DNA from: Bacillus sp. DTU_2020_1000418_1_SI_GHA_SEK_038
GTDB lineage: Bacteria; Bacillota; Bacilli; Bacillales; Cytobacillaceae
DNA: 64,000 bases
Reading direction: 5' to 3'
NCBI RefSeq assembly: GCF_032341175.1
Contig: NZ_CP135435.1
Location: forward strand, 1,364,001 to 1,428,000
Made by a program: the position numbers and the translations under genes. This document shows, piece after piece, positions 8,650 to 17,537 of this stretch (within the stretch, counting starts at the first letter, position 1; every line of letters starts with the position of its first letter). The notes under the pieces are model-generated. The model was not told where the DNA came from, searched no databases, and was given only the letters and a program-made list of their open reading frames with translations.

Positions 8650-10245
8650 TTACTTTAATTTAATATCTTTAAAGAATGGAGTTCCACTGAAGTTTACGAA
8701 TAAACCAGATTCAACTCCGTTTGTAGCGTGAACAAAGTCAGGATGATGCAGGTATACCATTGGTGCTTCTTCTACAAGAATTTCAGAAACTTCTTTGTAT
8801 GCTTGGTTACGATCATCTTGATTTGTGCTTGTACGTCCTTTATCTAGTAACTCATCCACTTTAGGATTTGTGTAGAATGAACGGTTACCAACTGATCCAT
8901 GATTAGCAGAATGGAATAATGCGTATAAGCCGTAGTCAGCATCACCTGTTACTGTAGTCCAGCCTAGAACGAATAATTCATGCTCGCCAGCAGCTGTTTT
9001 CTCAAGGAATGTCCCCCACTCAATAACTTGGATTTCTACTTCGATATTAATTTCAGCTAATTGAGCTTGAACAAGTTCAGCGATATCAGCACGCTCTTTA
9101 CTTCCTTCGTTTACATAGATTGTTGTTTTGAAACCATCTGCAAATCCTGCTTCTGCAAGTAATTTCTTAGCAGCCTCTACATCATATGGAAGCGGCTGTA
9201 ACTCTTGGGAGTTACCAACAACTGTAGGAGCTAATGGACCAACAGCTGGAACTCCTTGACCATCTAGGATTCCGTTTACAACATCATCTTTGTTAATAGC
9301 CATTGCAATCGCTTGACGAACTTTAACGTTGTCATATGGAGCTTTATTCAAGTTGAAACTTACGTAGTCCATACGTGTACCACGAACACGGTCGATTGAA
9401 ATGCCGTCCATTGCCTCAACACGAGCAACATCAGAAGCACCAACTAGCATAAGATGAGCTTCGCCTGTCTCAATCATTGCTACGCGTGTAGCTTGCTCTG
9501 GTACAACTTTGATAGAAACAGTTTCAATGGAAGGTTTTTCTCCCCAATAGTCATCGTTTTTAACAAATTTAATTTCAGCACCACGGTTCCATGATTCGAA
9601 TTTGAAAGGACCTGTACCGATTGGATTTTCATCCACTTTCTTACCGCCATCCTTTTCTTCTTGAAGAGCAGAAGGAGCGATGATTGAACCAGCGTTATGT
9701 GCTAAGTGAGCTGGCAGCGGAGCAAAAGGCTTCTCTGTAATGATTTGAACTGTATAATCGTCAATAACCTTAATTTCTGAAATCATGTTAAGAATAACTG
9801 CTTTTGGTGAAGCAAATTCTGGATCGATAATTCTCTCAAAACTCAATTTAACAGCTTCAGCTGTGAAATCTGAACCGTCATGGAATTTAACTCCCTCACG
9901 AAGTTTGAATTCCCAAGTTGTATCATCTACAGCATTATATTCAGTAGCAAGTAAAGGAACAACAGATCCATCTGGTGCATAATCAGTCAAGCGCTCATAA
10001 AGTTGGGTTGTTGCAGTATTAGATGCGGTATCATTCACTCCATGAGGATCTAAAGTTGGTGCATCTGATCCTGTAACATAGATGAAGTCTTTGCCACCAG
10101 TTGCTGGCTCTTCTGTCTTAGGTGTTTCGCCTTCCTTTGCAGGAGTTTCCTCAGTGGTAGTGTTGCTTTTTCCGCTGCATGCAGACAGCACTAGAATAAA
10201 TGCAAGCGCTAACATGAGCAAAAGATTGTTCTTTTTCGTCAACAA
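8650..10245 (-). CDS. oligopeptide/dipeptide ABC transporter binding lipoprotein
   Basis: 531-residue family-5 solute-binding protein. It has a lipoprotein signal with lipobox LSAC (Cys about residue 23), then a Ser/Thr/Glu-rich linker. The SBP_bac_5 core includes GSDAPTLDPHGVNDT, WEFKLREGVKFHDGSDFTAE and VRQAIAMAINKDDVV. It captures peptides outside the membrane and delivers them to the permease encoded divergently at 10553-14449. TTG start with an AAGGGGG site. It could be Opp-, Dpp- or glutathione-type; sequence does not fix the ligand. The close divergent position and matching system size make it the likely partner. Confidence 0.88.
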   Translation of the reverse strand: MLTKKNNLLLMLALAFILVLSACSGKSNTTTEETPAKEGETPKTEEPATGGKDFIYVTGSDAPTLDPHGVNDTASNTATTQLYERLTDYAPDGSVVPLLATEYNAVDDTTWEFKLREGVKFHDGSDFTAEAVKLSFERIIDPEFASPKAVILNMISEIKVIDDYTVQIITEKPFAPLPAHLAHNAGSIIAPSALQEEKDGGKKVDENPIGTGPFKFESWNRGAEIKFVKNDDYWGEKPSIETVSIKVVPEQATRVAMIETGEAHLMLVGASDVARVEAMDGISIDRVRGTRMDYVSFNLNKAPYDNVKVRQAIAMAINKDDVVNGILDGQGVPAVGPLAPTVVGNSQELQPLPYDVEAAKKLLAEAGFADGFKTTIYVNEGSKERADIAELVQAQLAEINIEVEIQVIEWGTFLEKTAAGEHELFVLGWTTVTGDADYGLYALFHSANHGSVGNRSFYTNPKVDELLDKGRTSTNQDDRNQAYKEVSEILVEEAPMVYLHHPDFVHATNGVESGLFVNFSGTPFFKDIKLK

Positions 10246-10276
10246 AATGACCCCCTTATTTAGTCGTACAATTTTT

Positions 10277-10305
10277 ATAATAGTAGAAAAATTAGTAATT
10301 TACAA
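10277..10305 (-). promoter_or_regulatory. sigma-A promoter of the binding-protein gene
   Basis: On the minus strand, -35 TTGTAA (10305-10300), 17-base spacer, -10 TATTAT (10282-10277), about 30 bases before the start codon. Confidence 0.6.
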
Positions 10306-10459
10306 GATTTATTTTGGTAAAATTTAATTTATATGTTAATATTGTCATAAAAATGTAATCATATCTCTGTAATTCTATGTTTTTCCACATAATAGGAGAA
10401 AGTGGTGGTAAAATAGCATTTTGATTATAGGATATACATATTCTGCTAATTAAAAAGCA

Positions 10460-10488
10460 TTGTCATATCATTAAAATTTATATATTAT
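10460..10488 (+). promoter_or_regulatory. sigma-A promoter of the permease operon
   Basis: -35 TTGTCA, 17-base spacer, -10 TATTAT, about 65 bases before the first permease ATG. The 307-base divergent interval holds this and the opposing promoter in very AT-rich DNA; no clear operator was recognised. Confidence 0.6.
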
Positions 10489-10552
10489 ATTCGTTGTGTG
10501 TTTTGAATTTTTTTAATCTTTAATCTACTAATGAAAGGATGAACATTAGGAT

Positions 10553-11458
10553 ATGAATCAACAGCCACAGCTTCAACCAACTGCTCCGGCCATTCCTGTT
10601 AAAGAGTACAATCCAAAGGCTGCTCGAGCAAAAGCCTTTTATAAGAAACTTGCGAAAAACAAGGCGGCCATGTGCGGTGCCTTTATTGTCATTGCCATTA
10701 CATTTATGGCTATTTTTGCACCTCTGCTTGCACCGTATGATCCGGCGGAAATGGCATTGAGCAAAAAATTGCAAGCGCCTTCATCTGAGCATTGGCTAGG
10801 CACGGACGACAAGGGACGTGATATATTAAGCCGTATTTTATTTGGGGCAAGAATTTCATTAACTATTGGAATTTTATCAACTGCCCTCGGTGCGTTTGCC
10901 GGAATTCTATTAGGAGTTGTATCTGGATATTACGGCAGATGGATCGATTCATTCATTATGAGAATATGCGATATTTTACTAGCTTTCCCTGGTATTTTGT
11001 TAGCTCTAGCCATCATAAGTGTGCTTGGCGCAAGTACGACAAATGTGATTATTGCCGTTGCATTCTTTGCAGTTCCAACATTTGCGCGGATTGTTCGAGG
11101 ATCTACTTTAAGTGTAAAAAAGCTAGAGTACATCGATGCTATAAGGGCGATGGGTTCGAGTGATTTTAGAATTATCTTTAAACACATTCTTCCCAATATT
11201 CTTTCTCCAATTATTGTACAAGCTACACTTTATATTGCGTCAGCGATCATTACTGCTAGTTCACTGTCTTTCCTTGGAATGGGGACAAAGCCGCCAACTC
11301 CCGAGTGGGGCTTTATGCTTTCACAGGGCCGTTCTTATTTAGCACAGGCTCCACATGTTACTTTAATTCCGGGATTAGCTATTTTACTAGTTGTAGTAGG
11401 CTTTAACTTATTTGGTGATGGATTACGTGATGCACTTGATCCAAAATCCAAGAAATAA
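10553..11458 (+). CDS. peptide ABC transporter permease (DppC/OppC type)
   Basis: 301-residue inner-membrane permease. The N-terminal cytoplasmic segment is followed by a first span (AMCGAFIVIAITFMAIFAPL), then LGTDDKGRDILSRILFGAR, the hallmark of the C-type subunit. Five further spans follow. The EAA-like loop DAIRAMGSSDFRIIFKHILPN near residue 200 contacts the ATPases. The next gene follows after 21 bases and the four genes to 14449 form one operon. Classed as Dpp/Opp-like by family; the exact substrate is unknown. Confidence 0.9.
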   Translation: MNQQPQLQPTAPAIPVKEYNPKAARAKAFYKKLAKNKAAMCGAFIVIAITFMAIFAPLLAPYDPAEMALSKKLQAPSSEHWLGTDDKGRDILSRILFGARISLTIGILSTALGAFAGILLGVVSGYYGRWIDSFIMRICDILLAFPGILLALAIISVLGASTTNVIIAVAFFAVPTFARIVRGSTLSVKKLEYIDAIRAMGSSDFRIIFKHILPNILSPIIVQATLYIASAIITASSLSFLGMGTKPPTPEWGFMLSQGRSYLAQAPHVTLIPGLAILLVVVGFNLFGDGLRDALDPKSKK

Positions 11459-11479
11459 TGTGAGAGAAGGTGAGCGAAC

Positions 11480-12403
11480 ATGTTTATATATATTCTTCGA
11501 AGATTAATCCAGACAATCCCTGTCATGATCGGGGTTACTCTAGCAGTATTTTTAATGATGCACTTAATTCCAGGAGATCCTGCTCAAATCATGGCTGGAG
11601 AGAACGCTAATCCTGAGCAGGTCGAACAGATGCGAGAGAATTTAGGTTTGAACGATCCTTTATATGAACAATATTTCCGTTATGTTTCCAATGCTGTTCA
11701 AGGTGATCTAGGAACATCTATCCGGACGAATCGTGCTGTATCCAATGAAATATTCGATTCACGGTTTTGGATTACTGTTCAGCTTGCCGTTTTTGGTACG
11801 GTACTGGCTGTTTTAGGGGGGCTAATTGCGGGAATCGTTTCCGCTACAAGGAAAGGATCACTCGCTGATATTTCTCTCATGCTTGTAGCACTTTTCGGCT
11901 TCTCAATGCCGAATTTTTTACTCGGAATTATGTTAATTTATTTCTTTGCTGTCAATCTAGGTTGGCTTCCTGTTGTCGGTTGGGGTTCTTTTGAACATAT
12001 GATTTTGCCGGTTATTACGTTAGGAACTGTTGGTGCAGCGATTATTGCCCGAATGACTCGTTCAAGTATGCTTGAAGTTATTGATCAGGATTATATTCGC
12101 ACAGCCTATGCAAAAGGTGTTAGCGATCGGTTAGTTATTTACAAACATGCTCTGCGTAATGCTTTAGTTCCTGTTGTTACGGTTGTCGGCCTGCAATTTG
12201 GAGGTTTACTAGGGGGAGCAGTTATAACAGAAACGGTTTTTGCCATTAATGGTTTAGGACGCTTGATCATCGATTCTATTCGTGCACATGATTTCCCGAT
12301 GGTACAAGGGACGATTCTAGTTTGTGCTGTTCTCTTCGTAATTGTTAATACACTTGTGGATGTTACATACCGTTTCATTAACAAACGGATTGATTTGAAC
12401 TAA
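11480..12403 (+). CDS. peptide ABC transporter permease (DppB/OppB type)
   Basis: 307 residues, starting with the conserved B-type N-terminus MFIYILRRLIQTIPVMIGV. HLIPGDPAQIMAGENANPEQ and YEQYFRYVSNAVQGDLGTS form the typical extracytoplasmic region between span 1 and the core. The EAA loop is RTAYAKGVSDRLVIYKHALR. It forms the transmembrane heterodimer with the preceding subunit. ATG start with GAAGGTGAG upstream. The operon order C-B-D-F is the reverse of the common B-C order. Confidence 0.9.
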   Translation: MFIYILRRLIQTIPVMIGVTLAVFLMMHLIPGDPAQIMAGENANPEQVEQMRENLGLNDPLYEQYFRYVSNAVQGDLGTSIRTNRAVSNEIFDSRFWITVQLAVFGTVLAVLGGLIAGIVSATRKGSLADISLMLVALFGFSMPNFLLGIMLIYFFAVNLGWLPVVGWGSFEHMILPVITLGTVGAAIIARMTRSSMLEVIDQDYIRTAYAKGVSDRLVIYKHALRNALVPVVTVVGLQFGGLLGGAVITETVFAINGLGRLIIDSIRAHDFPMVQGTILVCAVLFVIVNTLVDVTYRFINKRIDLN

Positions 12404-12417
12404 GGCTGGTGAGACAA

Positions 12418-13443
12418 ATGACAATACAAAAAACTGAAAAAATTCTTGAGGTAAAAGGATTGCGAACGTCCTTCTTTACAGATGAAGGAGAAGTAAAAGC
12501 AGTAGATGGTGTTGATTTTTCAATAGAAAGAGGGAAAACGCTTGGAATTGTTGGTGAGTCCGGCTCAGGTAAAAGTATTACTTCCCTTTCGATTCTTCGT
12601 CTTCTCCAAGAGCCAATTGGGAAAATTGTTGGCGGGGAAGTCTATTTCAAGGGCGAAAATCTATTAGAAAAATCGAAAAAGCAGATGATGGATATCCGTG
12701 GTAATAATATTTCGATGATTTTCCAAGAGCCAATGACATCTTTGAATCCGACATTAACATGTGGGGAACAGATTGCGGAATCCATTCGCATTCATCAGAA
12801 GCTAAACCGCAGGGACGCATGGATAAAAGCAATTGATATGCTGAGTTTGGTAGGTATCCCTTCACCCGAAAAACGTGCTAAGCAATATCCGTTTGAGCTT
12901 TCAGGGGGTATGCGCCAACGGGTTATGATAGCGATTGCATTGGCATGTAATCCAGAATTATTAATTGCTGATGAGCCGACTACTGCACTGGATGTTACGA
13001 TCCAGGCTCAAATTCTTGAACTGATAAAAAAGCTCCAGGACGAACTTGGCACATCACTTATGATTATTACTCATGATCTTGGAGTAGTAGCAGAAATGTG
13101 TGATAAGGTAGCGGTTATGTATTGTGGAAAGGTTGTAGAATATGCAGATGTAGAATCCATATTCACAGACCCTAAGCATCCATATACGATCGGTTTATTA
13201 AACTCAGTTCCTAAACATGATGAAGATGTAGAGGGAGATCTTTCTGTTATTCATGGTCAAGTCCCAAGTCCATTTAAATTACCGCTTGGCTGCCGATTTG
13301 CTCCTCGGTGCCCGCATGCAAGAGAAGTTTGTCATTCCGAGCTGCCGGAGCTAAGAGATACTCCAGATGGTGATAAGGTTCGCTGCTGGATTTATACAGA
13401 TAAATGGGAGAAACAAGAGGGGGTTGCAGCTAGCCATGAGTAA
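12418..13443 (+). CDS. peptide ABC transporter ATPase (DppD/OppD type)
   Basis: 341-residue ATPase subunit. Walker [10 protein letters not shown]-loop [11 protein letters not shown], signature LSGGMRQRV, Walker [13 protein letters not shown] and the switch His in IITHDLG are all present. The C-terminal oligopeptide-type extension has the Cys-rich [14 protein letters not shown] pattern. ATG 12418 is preferred to GTG 12409 because GGTGAG serves as its ribosome-binding site. It starts 14 bases after the permease stop and overlaps the next ATPase gene by 8 bases, so the two ATPases are translationally coupled. Confidence 0.9.
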   Translation: MTIQKTEKILEVKGLRTSFFTDEGEVKAVDGVDFSIERGKTLGIVGESGSGKSITSLSILRLLQEPIGKIVGGEVYFKGENLLEKSKKQMMDIRGNNISMIFQEPMTSLNPTLTCGEQIAESIRIHQKLNRRDAWIKAIDMLSLVGIPSPEKRAKQYPFELSGGMRQRVMIAIALACNPELLIADEPTTALDVTIQAQILELIKKLQDELGTSLMIITHDLGVVAEMCDKVAVMYCGKVVEYADVESIFTDPKHPYTIGLLNSVPKHDEDVEGDLSVIHGQVPSPFKLPLGCRFAPRCPHAREVCHSELPELRDTPDGDKVRCWIYTDKWEKQEGVAASHE

Positions 13444-14449
13444 GCAAGCATTATTAGAAGTGAAGGAGCTTAAGCAGTATTTCCCAATTAAAGGCGGTAT
13501 TCTAGGTAGAACTGTTAACCACGTTAAAGCAGTTGATGACATTAGCTTTAATATATATGAAGGAGAAACGGTCAGCATAGTTGGAGAGTCCGGCTGCGGC
13601 AAATCGACAACTGGCAGAGCGATCCTTCGATTGGATAATCCTTATTCTGGTGAAGTGTATTTCCAAGGCGAGAATTTACTTGCATTAAGCAAATCACAAA
13701 TGAGAAAAAAACGAAAAGATTTGCAAATCATATTCCAAGATCCGTATGCTTCATTAAATCCACGTCAAACAGTAAGTCAGATTTTAGAAGAAGCACTGGA
13801 GATCCAAAATGTTGTACCGCCTAGAGAAAGAAGACAAAAAATTACTGAGTTACTTGAAACAGTAGGAATTGGAGCTCACCAGATTGACCGCTACCCACAT
13901 GAATTCAGTGGAGGACAGCGTCAGCGAATTGGCATTGCCCGTGCGCTTTCTGTAAATCCAAAGCTGATAATTTGTGATGAAGCCGTTTCAGCACTTGACG
14001 TGTCTATTCAAGCACAGGTATTAAACCTACTAAAGGAATTGCAAAGGGATTTCAAGCTAACCTATTTATTTATCTCCCATGATCTTGGTGTAGTACGCCA
14101 TATTTCAGATCGAATCATTGTTATGTACTTAGGCAAGATTGTGGAAATCGCAGATAAAAAATCCTTATTTAATAATCCGCAGCATCCTTATACAAAGGCA
14201 TTATTATCTGCAATTCCTAGTACGAATGTATTACAGAAAAAAGAACGGGTCATTCTCAAAGGAGATGTACCATCACCGATAGATCCACCAGCCGGATGCC
14301 GTTTTCACACACGCTGCCCATATGCTTTTGATCGCTGTGCAACAATGGAACCAGCCCTGCATGCCATTCCTGGGGAGAATCATCAAGTGGCCTGCCATTT
14401 AGCGGAGGAAGGTCCTGTCGATTTCTCTGCATTAAAAGCTAACTATTAA
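13436..14449 (+). CDS. peptide ABC transporter ATPase (DppF/OppF type)
   Basis: 337-residue second ATPase. Walker A GESGCGKS, Q-loop FQDPYASLNPRQ, signature FSGGQRQRIGIARAL, Walker B LIICDEAVSALD and FISHDLG are intact. The C-terminus has CRFHTRCPYAFDRC. ATG 13436 ([17 protein letters not shown]) is used although the frame is open to 13367; homologues start here and AGAGGGGG lies just upstream. It overlaps the previous gene by 8 bases. It is the last gene of the transporter operon and a terminator follows. Confidence 0.9.
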   Translation: MSKQALLEVKELKQYFPIKGGILGRTVNHVKAVDDISFNIYEGETVSIVGESGCGKSTTGRAILRLDNPYSGEVYFQGENLLALSKSQMRKKRKDLQIIFQDPYASLNPRQTVSQILEEALEIQNVVPPRERRQKITELLETVGIGAHQIDRYPHEFSGGQRQRIGIARALSVNPKLIICDEAVSALDVSIQAQVLNLLKELQRDFKLTYLFISHDLGVVRHISDRIIVMYLGKIVEIADKKSLFNNPQHPYTKALLSAIPSTNVLQKKERVILKGDVPSPIDPPAGCRFHTRCPYAFDRCATMEPALHAIPGENHQVACHLAEEGPVDFSALKANY

Positions 14450-14460
14450 GCAATATTTCG

Positions 14461-14491
14461 AAGCCCTTCTCTCTTTGAGAGGGCTTTTTAT
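14461..14491 (+). terminator. terminator of the peptide transporter operon
   Basis: AAGCCCTTCTCTC-ttt-GAGAGGGCTTTTTA hairpin with T tail. Confidence 0.85.
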
Positions 14492-14582
14492 TAACCCTGA
14501 AAAAACGGAAAGAGGATTTTTGCTAAATTTTGAAGAATTCGTTATAAAATAGTAAATATACTTTCGAAAGGGGTTTGGTGAA

Positions 14583-15539
14583 ATGAGTACAACAAATTTA
14601 GGATATAATGTATCTCTTATCGATGCATTCGATATCGGAAAAGAAAGAAGAACAGGTTCCTATGTTCTTCATGATGACGATGTAACGATTATTGAAACGA
14701 GCGCGAGTCCCTCTATTCCATATGTGCTGAAAGGTTTAGAAGAATTAGGTATAGAGTTAACAGAAGTAAAAAATATAATTGTCACACATATACATCTTGA
14801 TCATGCCGGCGGTGTTGGTTTATTGCTTAATCATTGCCCGAATGCTAAAGTAATTGTTCATCCTCGCGGCAAACGTCATCTTGCTGATCCCTCTAGACTG
14901 ATTCAAGGAGCGAAGGCCGTTTATGGTGATAAATTTAATGAGCTCTTTGATCCCATTTTGCCAGTGCCAGAGGATCGTTTGGTAATCAAAGAGGACGGGG
15001 AAAAGATAAAAATCGGAAAAGAACGTATGCTGACATTTATGGATACACCAGGTCATGCTAACCATCATTTTTCTATACATGATTCATTAAGTAATGGGAT
15101 ATTTACTGGCGATACAATCGGAGTTTATTATCCTCAAGTTTTCGATCAGGGGGTTGAGTTATTTCTTCCGTCCACCTCACCGAATCAATTTGATCCTGAA
15201 ACCATGCTTCATTCCATGAAAAAAATTTCATCCCTTCATGTCGAGAGAATTTACTTTGGCCATTACGGAATGACAGCTAATCCTGATGAGGTTTACAAGC
15301 AAATTGAATATTGGCTTCCTATATTTATGGCTGCTGGGGAAAAAGTATGGGCAGAAAACCCGACTGCATCATTTGATGCGAAGCAGAAAGCCATTTTTCT
15401 TCTGTTATTGGATGAGGTACATCAATTTTTATCCAATAATAAAATAGTTTTAAATGGAGATATTTCTGAAATTATTCAGCTTGATTTGACTGTTGGATCA
15501 ATGGGAATATTAGATTATTTAACAAAAAGAGAAAAATAA
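14583..15539 (+). CDS. metallo-beta-lactamase-fold hydrolase
   Basis: 318 residues. The zinc-binding motif is VTHIHLDHAGG (HxHxDH) near residue 68. Further ligands are DTPGHANHHFS (His) and FTGDTIG (Asp), with a final His in YFGHYG. This is a complete two-metal MBL site. The C-terminal ~90 residues form a helical extension seen in several Bacillus YflN/YqjP-like hydrolases. The substrate is unknown; it could be a thioesterase, lactonase or glyoxalase-type enzyme. ATG start behind AAAGGGG. The Nudix gene starts 32 bases after its stop, so the two may share a transcript. Confidence 0.8.
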   Translation: MSTTNLGYNVSLIDAFDIGKERRTGSYVLHDDDVTIIETSASPSIPYVLKGLEELGIELTEVKNIIVTHIHLDHAGGVGLLLNHCPNAKVIVHPRGKRHLADPSRLIQGAKAVYGDKFNELFDPILPVPEDRLVIKEDGEKIKIGKERMLTFMDTPGHANHHFSIHDSLSNGIFTGDTIGVYYPQVFDQGVELFLPSTSPNQFDPETMLHSMKKISSLHVERIYFGHYGMTANPDEVYKQIEYWLPIFMAAGEKVWAENPTASFDAKQKAIFLLLLDEVHQFLSNNKIVLNGDISEIIQLDLTVGSMGILDYLTKREK

Positions 15540-15571
15540 TAGGTGTTCAACAAATTATGGAGGTGTAGAAT

Positions 15572-16216
15572 ATGGATCTTCAGAAAATAATAAATAAGCT
15601 TAAAAATCGTACACCTTCTATTCTAGGAAGTGAGAAATTTTCTAAATATGCCATATTAATTCCTCTTATTCAAATGGAAGATGATATTCATCTTTTATTC
15701 GAGGTTCGTTCTCTGCAATTAAGAAGACAGCCGGGTGAAGTATGCTTTCCGGGAGGAAGGGTCGATAGGACAGATCGCGATGAAAAGCATACGGCAATAA
15801 GGGAGACTTCAGAAGAGTTAGGGATAAAAGAGGATCATATTCATCATGTTTTTCCGTTAGACTATATGATTTCTCCGTTTGGAACGATTATCTATCCTTA
15901 CGTTGGACACATTGGAAATCCGGAAATGATGAAGCTTAACCGAAGTGAAGTGGAGGAGACCTTCACTGTACCGCTATCCTACTTAAAGAAAACAGAACCC
16001 GAAACCTTTCAAATCCGCTTTCGAGTCGAGCCTGAAAAAGATTTCCCATTTAACCAAATTGTCGGCGGAAAAAATTATGATTGGCAAACGAGAAAAATGG
16101 AAGAGTGTTTTTATTATTATGAAGACAGAGTCATCTGGGGTTTAACAGCAAGAATTCTTAAGCATTTTATAGAAATCCTTAACGCGGATGTCCTTGACCC
16201 CTTTGATGAAGAGTAG
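15572..16216 (+). CDS. Nudix hydrolase, CoA pyrophosphatase (NudL) type
   Basis: 214 residues. The Nudix box runs from GGRVDRTD to RETSEELGI near residue 65-90. It is preceded by LQLRRQPGEVCFPGG, which resembles the UPF0035 pattern that marks the CoA pyrophosphatase subgroup (LRxHxGQVxFPGG in the family, here with Arg/Glu differences). The predicted reaction is hydrolysis of CoA or acyl-CoA to phosphopantetheine and 3',5'-ADP (family knowledge). ATG start with GGAGGTG. It lies between the MBL hydrolase and proC, probably in one transcript. Confidence 0.8.
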   Translation: MDLQKIINKLKNRTPSILGSEKFSKYAILIPLIQMEDDIHLLFEVRSLQLRRQPGEVCFPGGRVDRTDRDEKHTAIRETSEELGIKEDHIHHVFPLDYMISPFGTIIYPYVGHIGNPEMMKLNRSEVEETFTVPLSYLKKTEPETFQIRFRVEPEKDFPFNQIVGGKNYDWQTRKMEECFYYYEDRVIWGLTARILKHFIEILNADVLDPFDEE

Positions 16217-16252
16217 TCATTATTATTATGTAAATAGTCGGGATGTGTTAAT

Positions 16253-17062
16253 TTGAATAGAAAGATTGGGTTCATAGGTGCTGGAAAAATGGCGCAGGCG
16301 ATGATAGGCGGAATCCTTCATGCGGATAAAGTTCCAGCTGCGAATATGATGGCAAGTGCGGCTTCAAAGGAGACAGTCAGGAAAGTGATGGAAAGGTTCT
16401 CTATCCAGGTAACAACAGATAATAAAAAAGTTGCCAAGCATGCTGATGTACTTTTCCTCGCAATTAAGCCAAATCTACACCAGTCTATTATTGAGGAAAT
16501 TAAAGATTCCATTAAGCCTGATTCGCTCATTATTACAATTGCTGCAGGTATCAGCCTGCAATTCCTTGAGAAATCATTTCCCCGGAAGGTAAAAGCGATA
16601 CGGTCCATGCCGAATACACCTTCTTTAATTGGAGAGGGGATGAGTGTCCTTTGTGCAAACAAATTTGTGACGAAAGAGGAATTGGAAGAAGTTCTTAGCA
16701 TTTATTCGTGCTTCGGACGGGCTGAAGTCGTCCATGAGAGCTTAATGGATTCAATTCCAGCTATTAGCGCATCGTCACCTGCCTATGTGTATATGTTTAT
16801 TGAGGCATTAGCAGATGGAGGAGTCAAAAACGGATTATCAAGAGAGCAGTCCTATAAATTAGCAGCCCAAGCTGTATTAGGAGCTGCGAAAATGATTCTT
16901 GAAACGGGAAAACATCCGGGGGAGCTTAAGGATGAGGTTTGTACCCCTGGAGGAGCAACCATTGAGGCAGTAGCCGAGCTTGAGAAAAAGGGATTTCGTG
17001 CCGCTGTCCTCTCGGCAATGGAGAAATGCACAGAGAAAACAAAAGCACTTACTAATCATTAA
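16253..17062 (+). CDS. proC: pyrroline-5-carboxylate reductase
   Basis: 269 residues; NAD(P)H-dependent reduction of pyrroline-5-carboxylate to proline, the final proline biosynthetic step, in the cytoplasm. The N-terminal Rossmann motif is IGFIGAGKMAQAM. SMPNTPSLIGEG and the C-terminal DEVCTPGGATIEAV are ProC signatures. A TTG start is used. Bacillus species often carry several paralogues (proI, proH, proG), so this may be one of a set. A long hairpin terminator follows. Confidence 0.92.
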   Translation: MNRKIGFIGAGKMAQAMIGGILHADKVPAANMMASAASKETVRKVMERFSIQVTTDNKKVAKHADVLFLAIKPNLHQSIIEEIKDSIKPDSLIITIAAGISLQFLEKSFPRKVKAIRSMPNTPSLIGEGMSVLCANKFVTKEELEEVLSIYSCFGRAEVVHESLMDSIPAISASSPAYVYMFIEALADGGVKNGLSREQSYKLAAQAVLGAAKMILETGKHPGELKDEVCTPGGATIEAVAELEKKGFRAAVLSAMEKCTEKTKALTNH

Positions 17063-17071
17063 TTAGACAAA

Positions 17072-17118
17072 AATAAGCAGGAGGAGCAGCAAATAAATTG
17101 CTGCTCCTCCTGCTTATT
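17072..17118. terminator. bidirectional terminator between proC and a convergent gene
   Basis: AATAAGCAGGAGGAGCAGCAA pairs with its complement ending CCTGCTTATT; the stem is about 20 bp with a 5-base loop. Confidence 0.85.
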
Positions 17119-17134
17119 GACAGTAGGGACTATA

Positions 17135-17323
17135 TTAATTTTTCAATAACGTTTGATTAAGACCAGAATATAAGTCTTTCATATGGACAGTAACAATTTT
17201 AGCACCGATCTGAACATGTACCATGTTGTCAAAAACAGCAGTAACAAGACCGTTTAGGGATACTTTCGAACCAATATTAACATCCTTTTTTTCGTTTTTA
17301 TCCTTTTTGCTATCTGCCATCAT
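17135..17323 (-). CDS. 62-residue hypothetical protein, DUF2187-like
   Basis: After a Lys/Asp-rich N-terminus, the sequence VNIGSKVSLNGLVTAVFDNM and VHVQIGAKIVTVHMKDLYSG looks like a small beta-barrel. It resembles the KOW/DUF2187 (YkvS) style of protein, but weakly. GGGATGGTG precedes the ATG pair. It is convergent with proC. No function is assigned. Confidence 0.6.
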   Translation of the reverse strand: MMADSKKDKNEKKDVNIGSKVSLNGLVTAVFDNMVHVQIGAKIVTVHMKDLYSGLNQTLLKN

Positions 17324-17468
17324 TACACCATCCCATTCAATAATAAATTTTTAATATTATAAAAAGAATATATCCTTTTAATTGTAAAATAAACCCCGAA
17401 ATAAAAAAAGTATTATGCATTTAAAAATCGGCAAGAATATAATTATAAAAAGATTATCGAATTCCTAC

Positions 17469-17497
17469 TTGACTCATAGGATTACATGATATATATT
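17469..17497 (+). promoter_or_regulatory. sigma-A promoter of tcyP
   Basis: TTGACT-N17-TATATT. Initiation near 17504 leaves the upstream in-frame ATG (17505) at the transcript end and supports translation from 17538. No S-box or T-box leader was seen in the short 5' region. Confidence 0.75.
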
Positions 17498-17537
17498 TTT
17501 ATCAATGTTTAAGTTTATTATTTTAGGAGGAAATAAA

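Noticed and set aside
10246..10552. Additional gene between the divergent transporter units
   Set aside because: The interval is AT-rich, contains two back-to-back promoters and no ORF with a ribosome-binding site.
17340..17537. S-box or T-box leader before tcyP
   Set aside because: The predicted transcript start is only about 34 bases before the ATG, leaving no room for such a leader.
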